The notes: generated by a model not told the origin, from the sequence alone. Positions 46,938-56,660 are shown, counted from the first letter of the stretch. The stretch is 64,000 nt of DNA from Terriglobales bacterium (GCA_035651655.1 DASRFG010000023.1:434001-498000); one strand, 5' to 3'. Numbers and translations are program-made.

Positions 46938-47198
46938 ATGAAAGTAGCTCTGATTGCAGTCCTGCTCGTGGGCCTCAGTTCGGCCACGATCACCCGACCC
47001 TCACCCAAGCCGCAAGCCTTAGCCCTCTCCACCGCCCGCCACAAGCCGCCGACCAAAGGTAAATGGTACATGGCGGAGAATGGGCATGCCGTCTATTGCT
47101 TCGGACGAGTGGTCACCCTTCCCGCCGCCAACGGTGAAATCAAGCGCGTAGCCACCTTCTGCAGCGGCGACTCACCCATAGTGGAATTAAGAGACTAG
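46938..47198 (+). CDS. Small secreted protein, unknown
   Basis: 86 residues, preceded by AGGGGA about 6 nt upstream. A short signal peptide (MKVALIAVLLVGLSSATI) is followed by a mature part with KGKWYMAENGHAVYCFGRVV and RVATFCSGDSPIVELRD. The two cysteines could pair. I do not recognise a family. It is divergent from the PIG-L gene and convergent with the reductase-like gene. Confidence 0.55.
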   Translation: MKVALIAVLLVGLSSATITRPSPKPQALALSTARHKPPTKGKWYMAENGHAVYCFGRVVTLPAANGEIKRVATFCSGDSPIVELRD

Positions 47199-47238
47199 CA
47201 GGCGGGTTTCGTAGCTCCAGTTTTTTATTCCCGGCGGG

Positions 47239-48402
47239 CTAACCCGCCAACGCTTGTCTCGCCTTCGGCTGGAGTGCAGGAGTACGAAGTGCCGATTCAT
47301 TCGCGTGCAGGAACCAGCGGTCCAGCACAACTCGACGCGGGAACCATTCCGTTCGAAGCAACTGGCGTGCGATGCCGCTGACCAGGCGGGGTGATAGCTT
47401 GCGGCCGAGATTCGTAGCCCAATCTCCCCGCGTGCTACCGAAGCGGTCCGCCAGCAGTTTGCTGTAATTTTCCAGTCCAGCCCGGTTGTAGTCTCTGGCA
47501 CAATCGGCAATCACCTGCGCGGCCAGCAGACCCGACTCTATGGCCGGCCGGATCCCCTCGCCGCTCTGCGAATATGCCAATCCAGCAGCATCGCCGATCA
47601 GCATCAGCCCGTCATCCACCAGCGTGCGGGTGGTTTTGGAATAAAGAAGGTAAGCATGACCAAGAATATTGCTAGGTAGGTCGAAGGCAACCTTGCCCGT
47701 CCGCTTCAAGAACTCCAGGAACTCAGCCACCTGCTTCGAAAGACTGTGGCGATCGAGCCTGCCGAATCCCACGTTGAGAATGTTTCCCTTGCGGAAACAC
47801 CATCCGTAGCCGCGCATGTCTGCACAAAAATAAAGTTCTGGCATCTCCGGCCGGATCGAGCACTTTTCCTGCTGCTGCACATTCATCTCGAATTCGGCTT
47901 CCTGCGCCGCCACAATTTCTTCCCGGCCCATCCGGGCTCCCATAAAACGTGCGACCGGGCAGAAGTGCCCGCCGGCGCCAATCACCAGATGCGCCCGGAT
48001 GTTGCCGTTCACCACCCAGCCGTCGCCGTTGCGCTCCAGGCGCTCGAAAGGCACACCTTCAATCACGCGGGCTCCGGAGCGCCTCAACAGATATTCGTCG
48101 AACTCGAAACGCCGAATCCCGTAACTGACAACCCGGCCGTAATCGCTTTCAATCTCTGGATCGCCGATTCGGCTGGTGCGAAAACCGTGAATGGGTTGGA
48201 AGGTGCGGCCAGGGCCGTAATCGGAGGGATCAATTTGCAGCTCATCCAACACCTGAGGCGTGATCCATCCGCCGCAGACTTTGTCGCGAGGAAACGTTTG
48301 CTTGTCGAGAATTAGGACGTCCAGGCCAGTCGCTCGCAGCTTCCAGGCGCAGGAGGATCCCGCCGGTCCGCCGCCCACAACCAGAACGTCGCAGGAATTC
48401 AT
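47239..48402 (-). CDS. Geranylgeranyl-reductase-family FAD oxidoreductase
   Basis: 387 residues. The FAD loop is DVLVVGGGPAGSSCAWKLR (G10-G15), KVCGGWITPQVLDEL is the family's second motif, and DDGLMLIGDAAGLAYSQSGE then GIRPAIESGLLAAQ is the GDAA FAD-binding motif. These match the geranylgeranyl reductase/dehydrogenase-like family, which reduces double bonds in prenyl or unsaturated lipid chains. It begins 5 nt after the stop of the cfa-like gene and is probably co-translated; this suggests a lipid-chain substrate. No chlorophyll genes are near, so bacteriochlorophyll is unlikely. Confidence 0.82.
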   Translation of the reverse strand: MNSCDVLVVGGGPAGSSCAWKLRATGLDVLILDKQTFPRDKVCGGWITPQVLDELQIDPSDYGPGRTFQPIHGFRTSRIGDPEIESDYGRVVSYGIRRFEFDEYLLRRSGARVIEGVPFERLERNGDGWVVNGNIRAHLVIGAGGHFCPVARFMGARMGREEIVAAQEAEFEMNVQQQEKCSIRPEMPELYFCADMRGYGWCFRKGNILNVGFGRLDRHSLSKQVAEFLEFLKRTGKVAFDLPSNILGHAYLLYSKTTRTLVDDGLMLIGDAAGLAYSQSGEGIRPAIESGLLAAQVIADCARDYNRAGLENYSKLLADRFGSTRGDWATNLGRKLSPRLVSGIARQLLRTEWFPRRVVLDRWFLHANESALRTPALQPKARQALAG

Positions 48403-48407
48403 GTGTC

Positions 48408-49637
48408 TTATCCGAACGCGGGCATTGAAGACTGATCTTCTTCGACTTGCGGCTCATAAAGGTAGGCCCGCGTCCACGGCAATGCCGCGCACTTTGATCC
48501 CGCAAATACCACCTGAAACAATTGCATCGAACCTGCCCGGAAGGCTGCCGCAGAGCCCGCCAAATAAAGCCGCCACATACGCACGAAACGCTCGTCGAAT
48601 CGCGCTCTCACCTCGTCCACGGAATTTTCAAAGCGCTCCAACCAGTGTTCCAGCGTGTGCGCGTAGTGCATTCTCAGGTTCTCTACGTCAAGCACGGAAA
48701 AATTTGGGGACTCCAGAATCTGTATTACTTCCCGGAGAGAGGGCGTGTAGCCGCCAGGAAAGATTCGCTTGCGGATCCAGGCGTTGAGCGGCCTGGGCTG
48801 GTTGCGCCCAATAAAGTGCAGCAAACCGCGTCCGCGATCGCCAATGGCGCGCTGGATGGTCTTGCCGAATGCGGAATAATGCGATTTTCCTACATGTTCG
48901 AGCATGCCCACTGACATAAAAACATCAAAGCCTCCCGAGATGTTTCGATAGTCATCCTGGATGAACTCCACGCGATCATCGAGACCCTCCTTTGCGGCGC
49001 GCCAGCGTGCGTAGGCGATCTGCTCGCGCGAAATGTTAAAGGCCTTCACCTTCACGCCGTAGTAGCGGGCCATGTGCAGCGCCAGCGCTCCCCAGCCGCA
49101 ACCTGCCTCTACCACCCTCTCACCCGGCTGCAATCGAACTTTGCGGCATACGTGGTCCATCTTGGCCAGTTGCGCTTCCTCCAGCCCGCTTTCCGGGCTA
49201 GGAAAGTAAGCACACGTGTACACGAGTTGCTCGTCCAGCCACAGTTTGTAGAAATCGTTTCCGATATCGTAATGCCTATGGATGTTATGGCGAGAACCGC
49301 GCCGCGTGTTCTGCTGTGTAAGCCGCAGCCACAAATCTGCTGGACTGGGAAACCAGTTGCGTTTTCCGCGCTCCAGGATACTTTTGTCGGCGGCTGTCAG
49401 AATGGCCACCAGGTCGCCCTCGACGCGCAGTTTGTTTTCTGCATACGCTTCGCCGAAGCCAATATCAGGGTCAACCACCAGTCTCGCCACAACCCACCGA
49501 TCTTGAAAAACTATGCTGCCCAGCGCGCGCCCCTGGGGACGAACTTCGGGGCCGTTTGCCAGGGCCAGCCGTAGCGGCGGATTGCCCGCCGCGTCATGAA
49601 CTTTCTTCAGCACCCACTCGTCGAATCGGGAGAGCAT
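48408..49637 (-). CDS. cfa: Cyclopropane-fatty-acyl-phospholipid synthase family methyltransferase
   Basis: 409 residues from the ATG at 49637, where GAGGA sits a few bases upstream; in-frame ATGs at 49670 and 49766 lack this. An N-terminal lipid-binding region (about 1-125) is followed by the AdoMet domain with GERVVEAGCGWGALALHMA. NISREQIAYARWRAAKEGLD, DRVEFIQDDYRNISGGFDVF and SVGMLEHVGKSHYSAFGKTI are typical of the family. It methylates a double bond of an unsaturated acyl chain in membrane phospholipid. With the reductase just downstream it might make a methyl-branched rather than a cyclopropane chain; that is inference. Confidence 0.87.
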   Translation of the reverse strand: MLSRFDEWVLKKVHDAAGNPPLRLALANGPEVRPQGRALGSIVFQDRWVVARLVVDPDIGFGEAYAENKLRVEGDLVAILTAADKSILERGKRNWFPSPADLWLRLTQQNTRRGSRHNIHRHYDIGNDFYKLWLDEQLVYTCAYFPSPESGLEEAQLAKMDHVCRKVRLQPGERVVEAGCGWGALALHMARYYGVKVKAFNISREQIAYARWRAAKEGLDDRVEFIQDDYRNISGGFDVFMSVGMLEHVGKSHYSAFGKTIQRAIGDRGRGLLHFIGRNQPRPLNAWIRKRIFPGGYTPSLREVIQILESPNFSVLDVENLRMHYAHTLEHWLERFENSVDEVRARFDERFVRMWRLYLAGSAAAFRAGSMQLFQVVFAGSKCAALPWTRAYLYEPQVEEDQSSMPAFG

Positions 49638-49793
49638 AGGTCCTCGACTTGGCTTTTTTACGCGCAGCATACTGGCGCGCTCATGCAAAAGCCAACGCGG
49701 GAGTTTACCCCTTCTGGTTTGGACGCGTAAATAACGTTTTGTGAAGGCCCGAAATACGGGCAGCAAGCAGAAAAAAACGGATTTGAGGAGATA

Positions 49794-50390
49794 TTACTTG
49801 TAAGCCGTAGTTGACGAATCCGAGGAGCCGTAATCCACATCAATGCCAAGCTGCAGCCGGGCAGCTTCGGACATACGAACCGGCGTCCATGGCGGATCGA
49901 AAACTACCTCTACCTGCACTTCTTTTACGCCAGGCAGGTGAGACAGCTTGCTTTCTACATCAGCCTTAAGAACGTTGCCCATGCCGCAGCCTGGGGCCGT
50001 CATGGTCATTTTGACATCCAGCTTCTTCGATCCATCTTCGAGAGAATTGATGTCGCAAGCGTAAATCAGGCCAAGGTCAACGATGTTAACCGGAATCTCG
50101 GGATCGTAAACCGTTTTGAGCTGTTCCCAGATTTTGGCTTCGCTGAATTCCTGGGGCTGTGCCGATGTTTGCGGCGCCTGATCTTTGACGGCGGGAGTGA
50201 CTCCTAAAGCGTCGGCATCCTTCGCATCCACCCGAAACATTTCGCCGTAGTTCGACCACACGCTGTAGCTGCCGCCGAGTGACTGCATGATGCGCACTTC
50301 GGTGCCGGCCGGCAACAGGCTGCGCGTTCCGCTGGGGATGGCGGTGACTTCGCACCCTCTGGTCAAGCGAATGAGCTTATTCGGATCCAT
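49794..50390 (-). CDS. sufT: SufT (MIP18/DUF59) Fe-S assembly protein
   Basis: 198 residues from the ATG at 50390, with GGAG upstream. An N-terminal region (about 1-65, LIRLTRGCEVTAIPSGTRSL) precedes the MIP18 domain, with TVYDPEIPVNIVDLGLIYAC and MTAPGCGMGNVLKADVESKL (Cys135). This arrangement is as in known SufT proteins, which help mature Fe-S proteins under stress or low iron. It starts 4 nt after the sufU stop and is the last gene of the suf operon. No terminator was clearly seen after it. Confidence 0.87.
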   Translation of the reverse strand: MDPNKLIRLTRGCEVTAIPSGTRSLLPAGTEVRIMQSLGGSYSVWSNYGEMFRVDAKDADALGVTPAVKDQAPQTSAQPQEFSEAKIWEQLKTVYDPEIPVNIVDLGLIYACDINSLEDGSKKLDVKMTMTAPGCGMGNVLKADVESKLSHLPGVKEVQVEVVFDPPWTPVRMSEAARLQLGIDVDYGSSDSSTTAYK

Positions 50391-50394
50391 AACT

Positions 50395-50847
50395 TTACTC
50401 CGTTGAAACTGGCTCCTGCGTGCCTTCCAAGGCAGCATTCAGGGTATGCCAGGCCAGGGTGGCGCATTTCACTCGCGCCGGAAATTCGTGAACGCCGGAG
50501 AATACCGCCAACTTGCCCAGCTCCGGCTGGTCGCCATTGGGATGAGTTTGGCCGGTCACCAGATCATGAAAGCGATGAAAGATTTTGTCCGCTTCCGCCC
50601 GAGTCTTGCCCTTCAAGCTTTGGGTCATCATGGAGGCCGAAGCTTTGGAGATTGCACACCCGGAGCCCTGGAACGCGATGTCGCGAATGGCATCGCCATC
50701 CATGTTCAGATAAACCGTGAAATGATCGCCGCAGAGCGGGTTGTAGCCTTCGGCCTTGCGCTCTGCGCCGGTCAGCTCGCGGAAGTTTCGCGGCTGCTTG
50801 CTGTGCTCCAGGATCACTTCCTGGTAGAGATCGCGCAGGTCAGCCAT
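50395..50847 (-). CDS. sufU: SufU Fe-S scaffold/sulfur-transfer protein
   Basis: 150 residues. The conserved cysteines are Cys39 (YNPLCGDHFTVYL, with Asp41), Cys64 (GSGCAISKASASMM) and Cys128 (RVKCATLAWHTL), with the 18-20 residue spacer insert of SufU (FHDLVTGQTHPNGDQPELGK) between them. This is the zinc-dependent sulfur-transfer type that activates SufS. It overlaps the sufS stop by one base and precedes sufT. Confidence 0.88.
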   Translation of the reverse strand: MADLRDLYQEVILEHSKQPRNFRELTGAERKAEGYNPLCGDHFTVYLNMDGDAIRDIAFQGSGCAISKASASMMTQSLKGKTRAEADKIFHRFHDLVTGQTHPNGDQPELGKLAVFSGVHEFPARVKCATLAWHTLNAALEGTQEPVSTE

Positions 50848-52124
50848 CAGCCAAAGACCTCCCGCACCTTGTGCAAGCCTGCGACCAGCGCGTCCACGTC
50901 GGCGCGAGTGTTGTATAAACCGAAAGATGCACGTGCCGTTGCCGGCACGCCAAAGATTTGCATTACCGGCTGGGCGCAGTGGTGGCCCGTCCGAATGGCG
51001 ATGCCTTCCTGATCCAGGATAGTACCAATGTCGTGCGGGTGGATGTTCTCGAACACAAATGAGAGCACGCCCGCCTTCTCCCGCGCGGTCCCAATCAGGC
51101 GCACGCCGGGCACGGCGGAAACCGCTTCAGTAGCGTACTTCAACAGCTCATGCTCGTAGGCGGCGATGTTCTCGATGCCCAAATGATTGACGTACTCGAT
51201 CGCCGCTCCGAGTCCAACTGCGCCAGCCACGTGCGGGGTTCCCGCTTCGAATTTGTGTGGCAGCTTGTTGTAAGTCGTCTTCTCAAAGGTTACGGAGCTG
51301 ATCATGTCTCCGCCGCCTTGATAGGGAGGCATAGCATTCAGCAGAGCCGCCTTGCCATAAAGCACGCCCATTCCGGTGGGGCCATACAGCTTGTGGGATG
51401 AGAAGGCGTAGAAATCACAATCCAGCTCGCGTACATCCACTTTAATCCGCGGCGCCGCCTGCGCTCCGTCAACCAGCACCGGAATGTTCCAGCGGTGCGC
51501 AAGCTCGACCATCTTCCGTATGGGATTCAGCGTGCCCAGAGCATTCGAGATATGGCCCACAGCGACGATCTTCGTCTTCGGGCCGAGCATCTTCTCGTAT
51601 TCGTCGAGCCGCAGCTCGCCACGTTCGTTGATGGGCACCACCCGCAGCCGCGCGCCCTTCTCTTCGCAAAGCATTTGCCAGGGAACGATGTCAGAGTGGT
51701 GCTCGAGGGCGGTAATTACGACTTCGTCACCGCGGCCGACGTTCTTGCGGCCGTAGCTCTGTGCAACCAAATTGATGGCCTCGGTCGTTCCGCGCACAAA
51801 AATGATTTCGCTCGGATCGGCAGCATTGATGAAATGCTGCACCAGAGCCCGTGCACGCTCATATTGTTCGGTGGCCCGCTCGGAGAGCGTGTGCACGCCA
51901 CGATGCACGTTGGAATTATCTTCCTGGTAGTAGGCCGAAATTGCGTCTATCACCGACTGCGGCTTTTGTGTGGTTGCGGCATTGTCCAGATAGACCAGCG
52001 GCTTGCCGTGGATCTTCTGCTGCAGAATCGGAAAGTCACGGCGTACCTTCTCCACGTCGTAAGGCGCAAGAGCAACACTGAACGGGTGCATCTCTCGGGT
52101 AACCGTGTTGGCAGCGATGCTCAT
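50847..52124 (-). CDS. sufS: Cysteine desulfurase SufS
   Basis: 425 residues from the ATG at 52124, which forms an ATGA overlap with sufD and has GGAGG upstream; the longer frame lies inside sufD. The fold-type I PLP Lys is Lys245 (FSSHKLYGPTGMGV) and the catalytic Cys is Cys383 (RTGHHCAQPVM), in the short-loop type II arrangement. DNAATTQKPQSVIDAISAYY and HTLSERATEQYERAR are the usual N-terminal motifs. It moves sulfur from cysteine to SufU and on to SufBCD. About 20 residues of N-terminal extension precede the common start. Confidence 0.92.
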   Translation of the reverse strand: MSIAANTVTREMHPFSVALAPYDVEKVRRDFPILQQKIHGKPLVYLDNAATTQKPQSVIDAISAYYQEDNSNVHRGVHTLSERATEQYERARALVQHFINAADPSEIIFVRGTTEAINLVAQSYGRKNVGRGDEVVITALEHHSDIVPWQMLCEEKGARLRVVPINERGELRLDEYEKMLGPKTKIVAVGHISNALGTLNPIRKMVELAHRWNIPVLVDGAQAAPRIKVDVRELDCDFYAFSSHKLYGPTGMGVLYGKAALLNAMPPYQGGGDMISSVTFEKTTYNKLPHKFEAGTPHVAGAVGLGAAIEYVNHLGIENIAAYEHELLKYATEAVSAVPGVRLIGTAREKAGVLSFVFENIHPHDIGTILDQEGIAIRTGHHCAQPVMQIFGVPATARASFGLYNTRADVDALVAGLHKVREVFG

Positions 52125-53548
52125 CCGACCTCCTCCCAATTTCCCGGCTTTCTTTGCGTAGGTTGACCGGAAGCAGCCTCTAAAGCGTGCGCCGCTGTGA
52201 TTTCGCTCGCGAAACCACCCTCCCCGAAGAGCCAACCGGTTATCAATTGTTCCAGATGCGCGCGGAGCGCCTCCGGCTTCATGCGATCCAGGCACTCGCT
52301 GGCAAACGCATAGAGCAGCAGGCGTCGCGCGGAACCCTCATCCATGCCGCGTGAGCGCAAATAGAACAGTGCGTTTTCCTCGATCTGACCGATGGTCGCG
52401 CCGTGGGTGCACTTCACGTCATCGGCATAGATCTCCAGCTGCGGCTTGGTATCAATCTGCGCGTTGTCAGAGAGCAGCAGGTTGCGATTGGTTTGCTTCG
52501 CGTCGGTCTTCTGAGCGTCTTTATGGACAATGATGCGGCCATGAAAAACGCCGCGAGAGTGCCCGTCCAAAATACCGTTGTAAAACTGGCGGCTGCCGCA
52601 GTGCGGGCTGGCATGCTCCACCAGCATGTAATTGTCCATGTGCTGCCGGCCGTTGCCGATGAACAGGCCATTGATCAGGCAGTCGGCGCCTTCGCCCGCG
52701 AGCACAGGATGGACGTTGTTACGCACCAGCCTTCCACCCAACAGAACGGAATGCGAAGCGACGCTGGTGCTGCGTCCCTGCTGAATGCGCAAAGTCGAAA
52801 TGTTGAACGCCTGCGCGTGCTCGCGCTCCAGCATGTAATGCGAAACGACGCTGTCGTCGCCCGCGACCAGCTCAGTAGCAGTGTTGGAAAATGCCGGCTC
52901 CCCGCTGCCCAGCGAAATGTAATCTTCAATAATGGCTGCCTGGCTGTTCTCTTCCGCGATGATTAGATTGCGCGGGTGCGTCATGAGCGGCGTGTCGCTG
53001 CCTACGGAGACAAACAGAAGATAAATCGGATTTTCCAGCACCGCACCGCGCGCGATGTGTAAGTAGGCGCCATCCTCGATGAACGCAGTGTTCAAGGCGC
53101 AGAAGGCATCGCGTTGCGTATTGAGGTAACGACCCAGGTGAGGTTCAATTGCACTGGCGTTATTTGTAATCTGCTCCGCCAGGCTACCCACCTTCACGCC
53201 TTTAGGTAGGACACCAAGAACCGAGAGTTCCGGCGCATATCGCCCATTAACGAATACCAGCTGACACGCTGACGCGGTGAATCGATACGGCTCAAGTTCA
53301 TGGGCAGACACTTTGGCTTTGCCGGCTGCCGGAAGCTGGAACGCCGTGTTGGCAATCGCAGCCACACTGGTGAAGCGCCAGTCTTCGTCGTGCGTAGTGG
53401 GGAAACCAACCTCGGCAAAGCGAGAAAAGGCGTCTTCACGCAAGGATCGAAGCCAGGGCTGCGTGTGTCCAGGAGCGCGCTTGTTGAACGCGCTGAAGGC
53501 ATCCAGATAACTGGCCAGCTGCGGAGTTGTAGTGATCACATTTGACAT
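52121..53548 (-). CDS. sufD: SufD scaffold subunit
   Basis: 475 residues from the ATG at 53548 (AGGAA upstream). The SufBD family beta-helix core is seen from about 160, with HASPHCGSRQFYNGILDGHS and IDTKPQLEIYADDVKCTHGA then TIGQIEENALFYLRSRG. The motif KCTHGATIGQ is the usual C-terminal SufD signature. It forms SufBC2D with SufB and SufC. It lies 13 nt from sufC, in frame order B-C-D. Confidence 0.9.
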   Translation of the reverse strand: MSNVITTTPQLASYLDAFSAFNKRAPGHTQPWLRSLREDAFSRFAEVGFPTTHDEDWRFTSVAAIANTAFQLPAAGKAKVSAHELEPYRFTASACQLVFVNGRYAPELSVLGVLPKGVKVGSLAEQITNNASAIEPHLGRYLNTQRDAFCALNTAFIEDGAYLHIARGAVLENPIYLLFVSVGSDTPLMTHPRNLIIAEENSQAAIIEDYISLGSGEPAFSNTATELVAGDDSVVSHYMLEREHAQAFNISTLRIQQGRSTSVASHSVLLGGRLVRNNVHPVLAGEGADCLINGLFIGNGRQHMDNYMLVEHASPHCGSRQFYNGILDGHSRGVFHGRIIVHKDAQKTDAKQTNRNLLLSDNAQIDTKPQLEIYADDVKCTHGATIGQIEENALFYLRSRGMDEGSARRLLLYAFASECLDRMKPEALRAHLEQLITGWLFGEGGFASEITAAHALEAASGQPTQRKPGNWEEVG

Positions 53549-53561
53549 TAGTTCCTGATCC

Positions 53562-54332
53562 TTACGCCGATCTGGCGGTGCGGGTTTCGCCTTCGATCCC
53601 CACATAGCCCTGTTTTTCGAGTTCCAGCGCCAGCTCTGGTCCGCCAGATTTCACGATGCGGCCGTCCACCAGAACGTGCACCACATCCGGCTTGATGTAA
53701 TCGAGCAGCCGCTGATAGTGCGTCACCACAACAAAGGACCGGTCAGGCCCTCGCATGGCATTCACACCTTTTGCCACAATCTTCAGGGCATCGATGTCGA
53801 GCCCGGAGTCGGTCTCATCGAGGATGCCAAGCTTCGGCTGCAGCACCGCCATTTGGAGAATCTCATTGCGCTTCTTCTCGCCGCCGGAGAAACCCTCGTT
53901 CACCGAACGATTAAGCAGCCGCTCATCCATTTCCAGCAGCTTTAGTTTCTCCTTGAACATTGGCAGGAAATCCATGGCATCCAGCTCGTCTTCGCCACGT
54001 GCCTTACGCTGCGCGTTCAAAGCTGCACGCAGGAAATACGCATTGCCAATGCCGGGAATCTCCACCGGATACTGAAAAGCCAGGAATATGCCTTCACAAG
54101 CCGCCTCTTCCGGCTTCATAGCCAGCAGGTCCTTGCCGTTGAACAGGACCTCGCCCTTGGTGACGTTGTAAGTTTCGCGGCGAGCCAACACTTGCGCGAG
54201 CGTGCTCTTGCCCGAGCCGTTCGGCCCCATGATGGAATGCACCTCGCCCGGATTCACCTTCAGGTCAAGGCCCTTGAGGATCTCGTGGTTGTCCACCGCC
54301 ACGTGCAAATTCTTGATTTCGAGAAGACTCAT
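53562..54332 (-). CDS. sufC: SufC ATPase
   Basis: 256 residues, ABC ATPase. Walker A is IMGPNGSGKSTLAQVLARRE, the signature is NEGFSGGEKKRNEILQMAVL, and Walker B is PKLGILDETDSGLDIDALKI. The FSGGEKKR signature and the EVLFNGKDLLAMKPEEAACE stretch are typical of SufC. It drives the SufBCD scaffold and is cytoplasmic. It lies 94 nt downstream of sufB. Confidence 0.93.
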   Translation of the reverse strand: MSLLEIKNLHVAVDNHEILKGLDLKVNPGEVHSIMGPNGSGKSTLAQVLARRETYNVTKGEVLFNGKDLLAMKPEEAACEGIFLAFQYPVEIPGIGNAYFLRAALNAQRKARGEDELDAMDFLPMFKEKLKLLEMDERLLNRSVNEGFSGGEKKRNEILQMAVLQPKLGILDETDSGLDIDALKIVAKGVNAMRGPDRSFVVVTHYQRLLDYIKPDVVHVLVDGRIVKSGGPELALELEKQGYVGIEGETRTARSA

Positions 54333-54426
54333 TCGTGATTTTTCCTTTTCGTAGCGCCGAAATCTTGTCGGCTTGTGTACGCCGGCGTCCTCACCGGCTG
54401 TTCTTTTTCCGCCGAGGCGGCATTAG

Positions 54427-55881
54427 TTATCCGACGCTGCCTTCCAAGCTGACGCCCAGCAGCTTCTGGGCCTCTACTGCAAACTCCATCGGCAGCTCGC
54501 GGAATACCTGTTTGCAGAAGCCGTTCACGATCATGGAAACGGCGTCTTCAGCCTTAAGTCCGCGCTGGCGGAGGTAGAAGAGCTGGTCTTCGCCGATTTT
54601 CGAAGTCGACGCCTCGTGCTCCATGTGAGCCGTGGCATTTTTTACCTCGATGTACGGGAAGGTGTGCGCGCCGCACTTATCGCCGATCAGCAGCGAATCG
54701 CATTGCGTGTAGTTACGCGCGCCCACCGCGTTCTTCAGGATCTTTACCTGGCCGCGATAGGTATTCTGGCCGTGCCCGGCAGAAATGCCTTTCGAGACAA
54801 TCGTGCTCTTGGTGTTCTTACCAAGGTGGATCATCTTGGTGCCGGTGTCCGCCTGCTGATAATTGTTGGTCAGAGCGACCGAGTAGAACTCGCCAACTGA
54901 GTTGTCGCCCTGCAGAATGCAGCTCGGATATTTCCAGGTGATGGCCGAGCCGGTCTCCACCTGTGTCCAGGAAATCTTGGAGTTCACCCCAGCGCACTTT
55001 CCGCGCTTGGTGACGAAGTTATAGATCCCGCCCTTGCCTTCCTTGTCGCCCGGATACCAGTTCTGCACCGTGGAGTACTTGATCTGAGCGTTATCGAGCG
55101 CGATCAGTTCGACCACGGCAGCGTGCAACTGGTTCTCGTCGCGAATGGGCGCGGTACAGCCCTCCAGATAGCTGACGGACGCGCCTTCGTCTGCAATGAT
55201 TAGAGTGCGCTCGAACTGTCCGGTCTCCGCCGCGTTGATGCGGAAGTATGTCGAAAGCTCCATCGGACAGCGCACGCCTTTAGGGACGTACACGAACGAC
55301 CCATCGCTGAACACGGCTGCGTTCAGCGCTGCGAAAAAGTTGTCACTGTAAGGAACTACCGTGCCGAGATATTTCTGCACCAGCTCAGGGTGGTTCTGTA
55401 CCGCTTCGGAGAACGAACAGAAGATAATTCCCTTCTCCGCCAACTTTTCTTTAAAAGTGGTAGCCACGGATACGCTGTCAAATACCGCGTCCACAGCCAC
55501 TCCTGCCAGCATTGCCCGTTCCTGTAGCGGAATGCCCAGCTTTTCGTACGTGCGCAGGATCTCCGGATCGACTTCCTCCATGCTCTTCTGCCCAGCCTTC
55601 TTCTTGGGCGCGGAGTAGTAGTAGATGTTCTGGTAGTCGATTGGCGGATACTTAATGTTCGCCCACTTAGGCTCGGCTTCCGACTTCTGCAGCGAAGCCC
55701 AATGGCGATATGCCTTCAGCCGCCACTCCAGCATGAATTCCGGCTCCTGCTTCTTGGCCGAAATCACGCGGACGATGTCCTCGTTCAGACCCCTTGGGAT
55801 CCGCTCTTCTTCAATGTCGGTGACGAATCCCCACTTGTACTCGCGATTCGCCAGGTCCTCGATATTTACATTAGTGCTCAT
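54427..55881 (-). CDS. sufB: SufB scaffold subunit
   Basis: 484 residues, the SufB type. [40 protein letters not shown], and the C-terminal [20 protein letters not shown] then [20 protein letters not shown] are conserved, with a Cys in the core ([17 protein letters not shown]). The ATG overlaps the stop of the regulator gene by 4 nt (ATGA), so the two are coupled. The Fe-S cluster is assembled on SufBC2D. Confidence 0.93.
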   Translation of the reverse strand: MSTNVNIEDLANREYKWGFVTDIEEERIPRGLNEDIVRVISAKKQEPEFMLEWRLKAYRHWASLQKSEAEPKWANIKYPPIDYQNIYYYSAPKKKAGQKSMEEVDPEILRTYEKLGIPLQERAMLAGVAVDAVFDSVSVATTFKEKLAEKGIIFCSFSEAVQNHPELVQKYLGTVVPYSDNFFAALNAAVFSDGSFVYVPKGVRCPMELSTYFRINAAETGQFERTLIIADEGASVSYLEGCTAPIRDENQLHAAVVELIALDNAQIKYSTVQNWYPGDKEGKGGIYNFVTKRGKCAGVNSKISWTQVETGSAITWKYPSCILQGDNSVGEFYSVALTNNYQQADTGTKMIHLGKNTKSTIVSKGISAGHGQNTYRGQVKILKNAVGARNYTQCDSLLIGDKCGAHTFPYIEVKNATAHMEHEASTSKIGEDQLFYLRQRGLKAEDAVSMIVNGFCKQVFRELPMEFAVEAQKLLGVSLEGSVG

Positions 55882-56357
55882 TGCGTTCTCCCAGATATAA
55901 GACCGACGGGTATGACTTTGCCCTCGCCATCTTTGATTCCCACCAATTGCAGCGGCTGCGCTAAATCGGCGAGCATTACTTTCTCGAGGGCGCCTCTAAC
56001 CGCGTGGCTGATGATGCGCTGATTGCTTTTGATTGGGCAGGAAGGTTCCAACTCGCAAAGCCCGGTCACCTCGGTGCTGCACTCGGTTAAAGCAATTGGG
56101 CCTTCGAGGGCGCCAATGATTTCCGAAACTGAGATTTCCTCGGGGCCACGAGCCAAGGTATACCCCCCCTTGGTGCCACGATGCGAAACCAGCAAGCGCG
56201 CTTGCAGGAGCTGCTTCAAGACTTTGCTAACCGTGGGCAAGGGCAACTGCGAGTCGGAAGCCAGGTCGCGCGCAGTATGCAGCTCGCGTGGCTTGTTGCT
56301 CGCCATGTAGGTCATCAAGACCAGTCCGTAGTCGGTTAACTTACCCAGTCGGATCAT
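55878..56357 (-). CDS. Rrf2-family transcription regulator of the suf operon
   Basis: 159 residues from the ATG at 56357, with AGGAG upstream. The N-terminal winged helix is [20 protein letters not shown] and [20 protein letters not shown]. Three cysteines follow: [20 protein letters not shown] (Cys93, Cys101, Cys107), which would hold an Fe-S cluster as in IscR and the Suf regulators. It likely senses cluster supply and represses its own operon. A 27-bp dyad overlaps the predicted promoter just upstream. Confidence 0.88.
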   Translation of the reverse strand: MIRLGKLTDYGLVLMTYMASNKPRELHTARDLASDSQLPLPTVSKVLKQLLQARLLVSHRGTKGGYTLARGPEEISVSEIIGALEGPIALTECSTEVTGLCELEPSCPIKSNQRIISHAVRGALEKVMLADLAQPLQLVGIKDGEGKVIPVGLISGRTQ

Positions 56358-56432
56358 CGCCGGCTCCTGTTCTTTCGGAACGTCACCGCTGAAACGGCTA
56401 CAAACATACAGTACTGAATCGGTACGATTATG

Positions 56433-56466
56433 ATAATACAATATAGCACCGGTCCGGTACAATATT
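56433..56466 (-). promoter_or_regulatory. suf operon promoter with 27-bp operator dyad
   Basis: On the minus strand, -35 TTGTAC (56457-56462) and -10 TATTAT (56433-56438) are 18 bp apart. The 27-bp stretch 56440-56466 is a near-perfect palindrome about the T at 56453: arms ACCGG/CCGGT in the middle and AATAT/ATATT at the ends, with only 2 of 13 pairs mismatched. It covers the -35 box and the spacer up to the -10, so a bound Rrf2 protein would block RNA polymerase. It lies about 75 nt before the regulator start. Confidence 0.7.
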
Positions 56467-56660
56467 ATTCGGCCGCAATCTAACTCGCAAACCCATAATT
56501 TTCAGCTATATAGGAACTGCCCTCTGGATTTCTACATCCCTGTCCGGGTAGACAAGCGGAAACCATTATCGGAGCTGAGTGGCTTCAGGGGATATTCGGC
56601 ACGACCTCCGTCTAGGTCTGAATCTATGCTTTGAGTCTGGGCATCAATTAGTTAGAATCC

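Noticed and set aside
46745-47062. Plus-strand open frame of 105 codons
   Set aside because: The frame overlapping it, starting at 46938, has a ribosome site and a signal peptide; this one has neither.
54333-54426. Terminator between sufB and sufC
   Set aside because: GC-rich inverted pieces are present, but on the transcribed strand there is no T-run after a stem.
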